Source of the DNA: a bacterium
GTDB lineage: Bacteria > 4484-113 > JAFGCY01
Assembly: GCA_020849855.1 (NCBI GenBank)
Contig: JADZFO010000034.1
Coordinates: forward strand, 62,001-126,000
Direction of reading: 5' to 3'
DNA: 64,000 nucleotides
Shown piece after piece: positions 16,598-23,356 of this stretch. Positions within the stretch are counted from its first letter, which is position 1; the number at the start of each line of letters is the position of its first letter. The translations under genes and the position numbers were made by a program. The notes beneath the pieces were generated by a model, which saw nothing but the letters and a program-made list of their open reading frames with translations, ran no database searches and was not told where the DNA came from.

Positions 16598-18187
16598 ATG
16601 CTCAACCGTGTTCTACTCTTAACATTCCTGGCAATCTTCCTTGCCGGCTGCGGCGGGGGAGGTACCAGTGGCATCGGCTTCCAGCCGGGGGACGGCAACG
16701 GCAAGCCGGAAACACCCAAGCCCAGCGGCCCGATTGGCAGCGACCACGTTCAGGGTGACGGAATGGCCCTGGATGTTATCCGCGATGCCAGCGGCGTGCC
16801 GATTGGCGTGAAGGTCTCCTGGACCCGCGTCAATGACGCCAAGGCCACGGGCTACTGGATTTACCGTGACACTTCCAGCCTGCCCAGCGGTGACCCGGCC
16901 GGACAGCAGTCCAAGCGCATCACCGCCCAGAAGATTGACCAGTCCGGTACTGGCACCCAGACCCTGACCTTTGACGACGTCTTTAACCCGCCCATTGGCA
17001 ATACATATTTCTACCGGATGACCGTCGTCAATGACACCAGCGACGAGTCGGACTTCAGTAACCAGCTCAGCATCACCATTGCCCAGCATACCCTGACCGG
17101 CTTCACTCCGGCGGGTGGCGGCATCGGCACTGAAGTCACGATCAACGGCACCAACTTTGGCCAGACCCAGAACGGGGATAAGGTCTTCTTCACCAACTCC
17201 ACCGGTTCAACCAACGTTGAAGCCACGACGGTGACTTCCTGGTCCTCGACCCAGATTAAGGTTCTGGTTCCTTACGGCGCCTCGACCGGCCCCATCGGCG
17301 TGAAGGTCGGCACTGTCCAGGTCAACAGCGCAGCCAGCTTTGACTACACCGAGCCGAACATCGTCACCGTCAACCCGACGGAGGACTGGGTCCAGAACCA
17401 GTACATCACCCTCAGCGGTAACGACTTCGGCCCGCCGCCGAGCACCGGCGGCTCCAACACCCAGGTCTACTTCGGCACGGCCCAGGCCCAGCTGGCGGAC
17501 TTCGATGAAGCCAACTGGACCACAAGCCAGATCAAGGTGAAGGTGCCTGCTGCCGCGGTCGGCAAGACCGTCACCGTCAAGGTTGTGGTTGCGGGCAACG
17601 AGAGCAACACGCCGAACTTCATCCTGCTGCCGCACATCGACAGCCTCAGCACCACCAGCGGCAACACCGGATCTTCGCTGATCCTGACTGGTACGAACTT
17701 CGGTTCGACCCAGGGCACCAGCACAGTTACCGTCAACGGCGTCACCGCCTCGGTCTCGAGCTGGGCCAATGGCAGCATCACCTGCACCATCCCGGCCGCG
17801 GCCGTTGACGGCAATGTGGTCGTCAACCGTGATGACAGCAAGGTCAGTAACGGCATTGGTTTTGACGTCGTGCCGACCATCAGCAGCCTGACGCCTTCGC
17901 GCCGCGTCATCGGCGAAAACCTGACCATCAACGGTTCAGGCTTCGGCGATACGCAGAGCGGCAGCGTGGTGCGCTTCCTGGGCGGCAGCGGCGTGGACGC
18001 GACGACCATCGTGTCCTGGGCCAACAACCAGATCGTGGTTACTGTGCCCACCGGCGCCAGCACCGGCCAGGTCCGCGTGACGGTCAATGACGCCAGCGTC
18101 GGCGCCAACCTGGACCAGGCCACCAGCTCCGGCAACGTGGCTGTGGTCCTGACCTCGCCCAACCTGACGGGCGTGGGCCAGATTTAG
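16598..18187 (+). CDS. Secreted lipoprotein with fibronectin-like domain and four TIG/IPT domains
   Basis: A 529-residue predicted lipoprotein. The signal peptide ends in FLAGC followed by a Gly-rich spacer. A fibronectin III-like domain (about 55-165; KVSWTRVNDAKATGYWIYRD) is followed by four TIG (Ig-like) repeats. Each opens with an I-x-S/T-x-x-P turn and contains a (I/L)xGxxFG core and a W(S/A)xxQI strand. The ATG at 16598 is preferred over GTG 16589 because GGAAGG lies eight bases ahead, exactly as in the next gene. The two neighbouring genes are clearly paralogous. It is probably exposed at the cell surface; the ligand is unknown. No catalytic domain is seen. Confidence 0.85.
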   Translation: MLNRVLLLTFLAIFLAGCGGGGTSGIGFQPGDGNGKPETPKPSGPIGSDHVQGDGMALDVIRDASGVPIGVKVSWTRVNDAKATGYWIYRDTSSLPSGDPAGQQSKRITAQKIDQSGTGTQTLTFDDVFNPPIGNTYFYRMTVVNDTSDESDFSNQLSITIAQHTLTGFTPAGGGIGTEVTINGTNFGQTQNGDKVFFTNSTGSTNVEATTVTSWSSTQIKVLVPYGASTGPIGVKVGTVQVNSAASFDYTEPNIVTVNPTEDWVQNQYITLSGNDFGPPPSTGGSNTQVYFGTAQAQLADFDEANWTTSQIKVKVPAAAVGKTVTVKVVVAGNESNTPNFILLPHIDSLSTTSGNTGSSLILTGTNFGSTQGTSTVTVNGVTASVSSWANGSITCTIPAAAVDGNVVVNRDDSKVSNGIGFDVVPTISSLTPSRRVIGENLTINGSGFGDTQSGSVVRFLGGSGVDATTIVSWANNQIVVTVPTGASTGQVRVTVNDASVGANLDQATSSGNVAVVLTSPNLTGVGQI

Positions 18188-18201
18188 TCAGTGGAATCAC
18201 A

Positions 18202-18227
18202 GGAGGGGCGGCTCCGGCCGCCCCTCC
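18202..18227 (+). terminator. GC-rich hairpin between the two TIG genes
   Basis: A perfect 10-bp stem (GGAGGGGCGG/CCGCCCCTCC) with a CTCCGG loop, lacking a clear T tract. It could attenuate transcription between the paralogues or protect the upstream mRNA. Confidence 0.55.
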
Positions 18228-18260
18228 AAACTCAATAGTGCTCTCTGGAAGGTTGTGCTG

Positions 18261-19961
18261 ATGAAGCTAACTGCAAGCGGAATGGCAAGGAAGCTGCTCC
18301 TCGCAGTCCTGTCGGTATTGCTGCTGGCAAGTGCCTCCTGCGCTGCAGGCGGCGCGCTGAAGCCGGCGCCGGGTACGCATTCCCGGATTGCCGCCACGCG
18401 GCTGAACAAGGCCGGACAATTGGCCAAGCAGACCTCAGGCGCCCCTGTGGGCCTGCGGCTGACCTGGGGCTTCGTGGACGATCCGGAGGTGGTGGGCTAC
18501 TACCTCTACCGCGACAGCCAGAGCATCCCCGACCCCGGCCCGGACGGCTTCATCGACCCCTCGCTGCGCGTCAATGGCGGTGCGACGATCGACCAGCCGG
18601 CCGCCGGCCCTGACGTTGTCTACGACGACATCTTCGACGCCGAGATCGGTACGACTTACTACTACCGGGTCACAGTGCTGGACAGCCTGGACCAGGAGAG
18701 TTATCCCAGCAACGAGATCAGCTGGACCGTGCATGGCCACAACGTCGCTTCGCTGACGCCTACCGAGGCGTATTACGGCGACCAGGTCACCATCACCGGC
18801 GACACCTTCGGTACCTACGACAGCGCTACCGACAAGGTCTTCTTTACGGCCCTCAGCGGGCCGCCGGTGGAAGGAAACGTCGTCAGCTGGAACGACACCG
18901 AGATTGTGGCTGAGGTCCCCGTCGGGAGCTTTGACGGCCCGGTCTCCATCTCCATCGATTCCACCCTGGCGCAGAGCGAAAACCTGACCATCCTTAACCC
19001 GATCCTGACCCTGCTCAGCCCGGATCAGCAGTTTATCGGGGACAGCATTACCATCAGCGGCCATAACTTTGGCGCCAGCCAGGACGCTTCGACGCTCAGC
19101 CTCGACCTTGATGACCTGAGCGCGAGTGTAAGCAGCTGGGCTGACGAGGAGATCCAGCTGACCCTGCCCGCCAGCGCGCACGATGGCAGTGTGAGCGTGA
19201 CCGTGCTGGGCGTGCAGAGCAACAACCTCAACCTGCAGATCCGCCCCTTCATTACGAGCGGCGACATCCTCAACCCGCAGAGCGGCGAAGTGCTGACCCT
19301 CAGCGGCAATAACTTCGACGCCCAGCCGGGCAAGGTCTACCTTGACGGCTCAAGCGAACAGCTTGTCGGCAACTGGGCGGACGGTGAGCTTACCTTCACC
19401 CTCGACGCCCCTACCCTCGGCCTGCACACTCTGACCGTTGAGGATGAGGCCGGCCTGCTGAGCAATGAGCTGGAGATTGATGTCGTGGCGCCGCTCAGCG
19501 TCACCGTGGTCGGCATCGTGCCGAGCCAGCTCTACCGCGTCGCCGATGCGGCCTCCATTCTTGTCAGCGCGGCCACCGCGGCGGACGCTGACCAGGTGGA
19601 ACTGCTGATAGACGACGTTGTTGTGGCCAGCAGCGCGACCGCACCCTTCAGTGACCTGCCTCTGCAGCTGGATGTACTGAAGAACGGCGAGCACAACATC
19701 AGTATGCGCGCTGCCCGCCGCGCGGTCAGTGTCGACTCGATCGCCGTGCCGATCCTGGTCTACTCACTGACCGGCGATGTGGATGGCAGCGGCGTGGTGG
19801 ATGCTGAGGACGCTGCGGCCCTGCGGCCGCTGATCGGCCTGCCAAGCTCTGACCCGGCCTTCCGCGCCTGGTTTGACACCAATGAGGACGGCGAGATCAA
19901 CGAATCCGACCTCTCCCGCATTGGCTACGGCTTTGGCAACAGCATCCCCGGCCTGCCCTAA
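18261..19961 (+). CDS. Secreted TIG-domain protein with C-terminal dockerin-like domain
   Basis: A 566-residue secreted protein paralogous to the gene upstream. The signal peptide ends near LLASASC (a weak lipobox; plain cleavage after ASA is also possible). A fibronectin III-like domain (RLTWGFVDDPEVVGYYLYRD), three TIG repeats and an Ig-like domain (about 410-500) follow. Residues about 503-560 form a dockerin-like pair of calcium loops, DVDGSGVVDAED and DTNEDGEINESD. Dockerins bind cohesins in cell-surface or cellulosome-like assemblies; no cohesin is seen in this window. The ATG at 18261 fits GGAAGG eight bases upstream. Confidence 0.84.
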   Translation: MKLTASGMARKLLLAVLSVLLLASASCAAGGALKPAPGTHSRIAATRLNKAGQLAKQTSGAPVGLRLTWGFVDDPEVVGYYLYRDSQSIPDPGPDGFIDPSLRVNGGATIDQPAAGPDVVYDDIFDAEIGTTYYYRVTVLDSLDQESYPSNEISWTVHGHNVASLTPTEAYYGDQVTITGDTFGTYDSATDKVFFTALSGPPVEGNVVSWNDTEIVAEVPVGSFDGPVSISIDSTLAQSENLTILNPILTLLSPDQQFIGDSITISGHNFGASQDASTLSLDLDDLSASVSSWADEEIQLTLPASAHDGSVSVTVLGVQSNNLNLQIRPFITSGDILNPQSGEVLTLSGNNFDAQPGKVYLDGSSEQLVGNWADGELTFTLDAPTLGLHTLTVEDEAGLLSNELEIDVVAPLSVTVVGIVPSQLYRVADAASILVSAATAADADQVELLIDDVVVASSATAPFSDLPLQLDVLKNGEHNISMRAARRAVSVDSIAVPILVYSLTGDVDGSGVVDAEDAAALRPLIGLPSSDPAFRAWFDTNEDGEINESDLSRIGYGFGNSIPGLP

Positions 19962-19970
19962 AGCAGAAAA

Positions 19971-19989
19971 CCCGGCGCCAGGCGCCGGG
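19971..19989 (+). terminator. Terminator hairpin after the dockerin gene
   Basis: CCCGGCG and CGCCGGG form a 7-bp GC stem ten bases after the stop codon, followed by a weak CAGTTT. Confidence 0.6.
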
Positions 19990-20040
19990 CAGTTTGGGGA
20001 GATAAGTGGATGGTTGGCTAAGTTAACCGCGAAGCCAACT

Positions 20041-20250
20041 TCATCCGGCAAAGCGCATCCGCGGCCAGTGTCGTGACAAGGCGCTTTCGGCGCTGCCACT
20101 AAGCAGGCTGAGCTGGACGTGCTTTGCGGAGTTGCTTTGAGTGCTTGGAGTAGCTGAGGTCAGAGCAGGCTTGGCAGTGCTCTTGCAGACCTTGCTGTTC
20201 TGGGCTTTGGGCCGGTTAGCAGACTTGCTGCGTGGCTGGGGCTCAGGCAT
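20041..20250 (-). CDS. Small basic protein of unknown function
   Basis: A 69-residue open frame rich in Lys, Arg, Ser and Ala (pI clearly basic), with no membrane helix or known motif. Its reality is supported by an excellent AAGGAGG site eight bases before the ATG. It lies downstream of the CAP-domain gene on the same strand, separated by a large hairpin. It could bind nucleic acid, but nothing in the sequence proves this. Confidence 0.55.
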   Translation of the reverse strand: MPEPQPRSKSANRPKAQNSKVCKSTAKPALTSATPSTQSNSAKHVQLSLLSGSAESALSRHWPRMRFAG

Positions 20251-20299
20251 TTGTCAGTTCCTCCTTGAACTCACCTTCGCGGACAAAGGCTATATCGGA

Positions 20300-20340
20300 G
20301 CCATGCCGCCACCCCTTGAGGGATCAGCGGCATGGCTTTT
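20300..20340. terminator. Inverted repeat, possibly bidirectional terminator
   Basis: GCCATGCCGC and GCGGCATGGC (10-bp stem) enclose a 17-base loop that can itself pair. TTTT follows on the plus side. It lies between the CAP gene and the small basic gene. Confidence 0.55.
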
Positions 20341-20364
20341 CAGATTTCCTGTAACTCCCGAGTC

Positions 20365-20838
20365 TTAAGGGTTGGGGCCCTCTGATACCACGATGCACCA
20401 CCACTGGCTTGTGGAAGAAGTGGCATAGCCGATACCGGTGACAGTAAAGGCAGCGCCGTTAAAGACGGCTGCATTGGCGGAATTCGCCTGCAGACGGCCA
20501 AAGACATCCGCCTCTGACTCGCCGCTCGCCAGGATGCGGCCGTTACCGGCAAAGCCGGCGTTCTGTACCAGTACGAGCAGGTCGGTGCCGGCGGCATCAG
20601 TCGGCTTGAGCTGGGTGATGCCCGCCATGTAATCGGCGTGCGCCTGGGCAACGGCCTGCAGGGCGGCGTCTGAGCTCAGCGCGGCGTTGCCGGAACCGGT
20701 CCTGACGGCGTTGATACGGGTCAGCATCCCTGCCGGCGAACCGTCGTCCTGGAAGCTGCTCCCGCCGCCGCCACAGGAGCTGAGCAGCAGGGCCGCCGCC
20801 AGCAGCAGCGTTATCCCGATTCTTGAAATTCCTGTCAT
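20365..20838 (-). CDS. CAP/SCP-domain lipoprotein
   Basis: A 157-residue lipoprotein: signal peptide with LLLSSC lipobox, a GGGG spacer like that of the TIG lipoprotein, then a compact CAP domain starting LTRINAVRTGSGNAAL (the YkwD/CAP opening helix), with AQAHADYM and a terminal WWCIVVSEG strand. The usual fourth motif is shortened, so the cavity may be reduced. Bacterial CAP proteins are secreted and mostly uncharacterised. GGGAGGAAGTT precedes the ATG. Confidence 0.7.
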   Translation of the reverse strand: MTGISRIGITLLLAAALLLSSCGGGGSSFQDDGSPAGMLTRINAVRTGSGNAALSSDAALQAVAQAHADYMAGITQLKPTDAAGTDLLVLVQNAGFAGNGRILASGESEADVFGRLQANSANAAVFNGAAFTVTGIGYATSSTSQWWCIVVSEGPNP

Positions 20839-20898
20839 AACTTCCTCCCTAACTTCGCTGTCGATGCAGCGGGATTACTTTAGCGCGCTTCCTGCCGC

Positions 20899-20904
20899 TA
20901 AACT
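20899..20904 (+). promoter_or_regulatory. -10 element of the uracil-DNA glycosylase gene (leaderless)
   Basis: TAAACT six bases before GTG at 20911. Confidence 0.5.
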
Positions 20905-20910
20905 GCTCAG

Positions 20911-21504
20911 GTGCCGGAGAGCGCCGCTGCACTGCTGGAACAGATTGCCGCCCAGGTGCGGGCCTGCACGGCCTGTGGCCTGTGCGAGGGGCGCAGCAAT
21001 GCCGTGCCGGGCGAAGGATCGGCCAGCTCCCTGGTGGCTTTCGTGGGTGAAGGCCCCGGCGGGGATGAGGACCAGCAGGGCCGGCCCTTCGTGGGGCGCT
21101 CGGGCCAGCTGCTGCGCAGGACCATCCGTGAATCGGGCTGGCAGGAAGAGGATGTCTTCATCTGCAACGTGGTGAAATGCCGCCCGCCCAACAACCGGGA
21201 TCCGCTGCCCGAAGAGATCTCTGCCTGCAGCCATTACCTGCATGCGCAGCTGGCCATCGTCAGGCCCAAGCTGATTGTTACACTCGGCCGCTTCAGCCTT
21301 AACCTGCTGGTTGGTTCGCAGCTCAAGATCACCGAGGTAATGGGCCGCCCGATCAACAAGGGCGGGCTGACCTTTGTGCCCACGCTGCACCCCGCAGCTG
21401 TACTGCGCAACCAGAACCTGCTGCCGGATTTCCAAAAGCACATCCGAGGCGCCCTGAACCTGGCCCTGAAGATGCACAGCGCAGAGCAGGGGGCGCAACC
21501 CTAG
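20911..21504 (+). CDS. udg: Family 4 (Fe-S) uracil-DNA glycosylase
   Basis: A 197-residue DNA repair enzyme that excises uracil. C19 and C22 (CTACGLC region) and the later CRPPNNRDP plus a further Cys are the [4Fe-4S] ligands. The uracil-site motif is GEGPGGDEDQQGRPFVG, and LHPAAVLR is the second catalytic motif, as in family 4 enzymes such as TTUDGA. The GTG at 20911 fits a TAAACT six bases upstream. Its stop overlaps the HAD gene start by one base (TAGTG), so the two are coupled. Confidence 0.9.
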   Translation: MPESAAALLEQIAAQVRACTACGLCEGRSNAVPGEGSASSLVAFVGEGPGGDEDQQGRPFVGRSGQLLRRTIRESGWQEEDVFICNVVKCRPPNNRDPLPEEISACSHYLHAQLAIVRPKLIVTLGRFSLNLLVGSQLKITEVMGRPINKGGLTFVPTLHPAAVLRNQNLLPDFQKHIRGALNLALKMHSAEQGAQP

Positions 21505-22226
21505 TGCTGAAGGCGATCTGCTTTGACCTGGGCTCGACCCTGTGGGACGACTACCCTTCCGAGCTGCACCACTGGGAGCATGTTGCCGCGGCGCTGCAGG
21601 AGCTTGGCCACGACGTGAGCCTGGAACAGATCATCGCAGAATCTGAGAAGGTGATCGAGACCTACTGCCCTTCCCTGACCCGCAGCATCATCTGGCGGCT
21701 TTGCGGCGGGCGCCGGGAGCACTATGACGCCGTCCTCAAGCGCACGGTTCCGCTGGTCCTGGAGCGGCTGCGGGACAAGCAGGAGTTTCTGCGCCTCAAC
21801 CCGCTCTTCCCCGGCGTGCATGACCTGCTGGAGGAACTGTCTCAGCATTATCTGCTGGCAGTCATAAGCCAGAACTTTGTTGAGGCGCAGCTCTGGCTGG
21901 AGTTTCACGACCTGGACGGCTACTTTCTGCTCGTCAGCATCAGCGCCCGCGAGAGCCTATACAAGCCGGATACGCGCCTCTTTGTGAATACCTGCACGGC
22001 CCTTGGTGTTGAGCCGGCCAGCGCGATGATGGTGGGAGACCGCCTGGATAACGATATCTGGCCGGCGAACCGCATCGGAATGCAGACCGTCAGGGTGCTG
22101 GCCGATCCTTACCGCCTGCAACAGCCGCGCTATCACAACGACGTTCCGGGCGCGACCATTGAGGCGGTGGCCCAGCTCAGGGAAGTGCTGAAGGAAAACA
22201 GTGCCTGCGGGACTTTTACCCGTTAG
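21504..22226 (+). CDS. HAD-superfamily hydrolase-like protein with altered first motif
   Basis: A 240-residue Rossmann-like HAD protein with a helical cap (about 20-105). Motif I reads CFDLGSTLWDD: the nucleophile Asp is present but the second Asp of DxD is Gly. Motif II is LAVISQN, motif III YKPD, motif IV MMVGDRLDNDIWPA. The missing acid/base suggests weak or non-phosphatase activity, although DLG variants occur in the family. It is coupled to udg; its stop overlaps the convergent next gene by four bases. Confidence 0.82.
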   Translation: MLKAICFDLGSTLWDDYPSELHHWEHVAAALQELGHDVSLEQIIAESEKVIETYCPSLTRSIIWRLCGGRREHYDAVLKRTVPLVLERLRDKQEFLRLNPLFPGVHDLLEELSQHYLLAVISQNFVEAQLWLEFHDLDGYFLLVSISARESLYKPDTRLFVNTCTALGVEPASAMMVGDRLDNDIWPANRIGMQTVRVLADPYRLQQPRYHNDVPGATIEAVAQLREVLKENSACGTFTR

Positions 22227-22567
22227 TACATCAGGCTCTGAATGCGGTCGGGGCTGGAGGCCAGGATCACCCGCGACCCGCGTACAGCAAGCGGGACGGA
22301 AAGCGCGGAGGGCTGGCTGCTGAGCAGGGCGCGCAGCTTGTCGGCTTCCTGCACAGGCTGGATAGTGCCGCTTTCAAGCGGGCTGTCGACCGGCCCAGAT
22401 TCATTGAGAAACGCGTTCTCAAAGGCGAGCAGCCGGGCAAGGGCCGCATCACTCGGCAGATCAGTTTCGATATCCCACTGCTTGACGAGCCCACCGCCGG
22501 CAGAGATGAATTCCGTGACCATTGCCATGCGCGGGCATCCCGCCGCACCGTATACGGAGATTTCCAC
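22223..22567 (-). CDS. Hypothetical protein, possibly thioredoxin-fold (ArsD-like)
   Basis: A 114-residue protein beginning MEISVYGAAGCPRMAMV. A beta strand followed by a single Cys at a helix start, and a late VPLAVRGSRVI strand, resemble the thioredoxin-like ArsD layout, but ArsD's paired cysteines are absent. The GTG at 22567 is chosen because GGAGG lies eight bases ahead; GTG 22573 would touch that site. A TATACT near 22626 on the minus strand could be its promoter. Function unknown. Confidence 0.55.
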   Translation of the reverse strand: MEISVYGAAGCPRMAMVTEFISAGGGLVKQWDIETDLPSDAALARLLAFENAFLNESGPVDSPLESGTIQPVQEADKLRALLSSQPSALSVPLAVRGSRVILASSPDRIQSLMY

Positions 22568-22691
22568 CTTCACTTCCTCCGGAATACCAAGGTGTCCGCG
22601 CTATGCGCTGATGGAATAGTATAACCGCGAGGCAAGCTTCCTGCAGAGCAGGATTAGCTTAATCGGCGTTAAAAGCTAGGCAGGATGCGTG

Positions 22692-22883
22692 TTACTCGCC
22701 GCCGTCGCTGCTTTCACCGCTGTCCATGTCGGTATCACCGACCGTGCCGCCGCTCATCTGTTCGGCCACGCCGACGGCGTTGGCGCCGCCGCGCTCGGTG
22801 GTATCGGCTGTATCGGCGGCCTCGTTGCAGCCCGCCAGCTGGAAGAGAGCGGCCAGTGCCGCGATGAGCAGGAGTGTACGCAT
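22692..22883 (-). CDS. Small lipoprotein
   Basis: A 63-residue protein with a clear lipoprotein signal (MRTLLLIAALAALFQLAGC) and a short acidic, Thr/Ser/Gly-rich tail with no fold evident. The ATG at 22883 is chosen for the signal peptide; a GGCGAGG lies upstream. It is monocistronic and of unknown function. Confidence 0.6.
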   Translation of the reverse strand: MRTLLLIAALAALFQLAGCNEAADTADTTERGGANAVGVAEQMSGGTVGDTDMDSGESSDGGE

Positions 22884-22991
22884 TGTCAGTCCTCGCCTTG
22901 GGTCTGGTCGTGTTGACCGCGATGATTTTAGCGCTCTGCAGGTGACATGCCAACGACATGCCGGCAGCACTCACAAGAGCATCAAAATATG

Positions 22992-23020
22992 TTGACAGCC
23001 CAGCACTTTGCGGGTATCTT
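22992..23020 (+). promoter_or_regulatory. Promoter of tRNA-Thr(TGT)
   Basis: TTGACA (22992-22997), 17-base spacer, TATCTT (23015-23020), 19 bases ahead of the tRNA. This near-consensus sigma-70 promoter drives the first tRNA pair. Confidence 0.75.
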
Positions 23021-23039
23021 TAGCAGCCCTGTCTGACAT

Positions 23040-23112
23040 GCCGGCGTAGCTCAGTTGGCAGAGCAGCTGACTTGTAATCAGCAGGTCGTCCGTTCGAACC
23101 GGATCGCCGGCT
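23040..23112 (+). tRNA. thrU: tRNA-Thr (anticodon TGT)
   Basis: A full cloverleaf: acceptor GCCGGCG/CGCCGGC, anticodon stem GCTGA/TCAGC with loop CTTGTAA (anticodon TGT, reads ACA) and a GTTCGAA T-loop. No encoded CCA. It is first in a conserved Thr-Tyr-Gly-Thr-tuf order. Confidence 0.95.
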
Positions 23113-23178
23113 CTTTCACCTCTTACACAGTGGTGATGGACGGACAAGCAGCGGTGGCCTGGCCCCGCTTTGAAATCT

Positions 23179-23262
23179 GGAGGGATGTCCGAGTGGCTAA
23201 AGGAGGCAGACTGTAAATCTGTTCGGCTTCGCCGTACGGTGGTTCGAATCCACCTCCCTCCA
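23179..23262 (+). tRNA. tyrU: tRNA-Tyr (anticodon GTA)
   Basis: Acceptor GGAGGGA/TCCCTCC, anticodon loop CTGTAAA (GTA, reads TAC/TAT) and a long variable arm (GTTCGGCTTCGCCGTAC), the class II form of bacterial tRNA-Tyr. It follows tRNA-Thr by 66 bases. CCA is not encoded. Confidence 0.95.
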
Positions 23263-23356
23263 TTTTTAACCACCTGCTCAGGACCTCCGCACTTCCCCGC
23301 TCCAGACCTTGGCCTCACCCTCTTCCGTCACTACCCGACAGCCAAAACCTGCGGCT

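Noticed and set aside
23263-23356. A further tRNA after tRNA-Tyr
   Set aside because: No cloverleaf can be drawn in this stretch.
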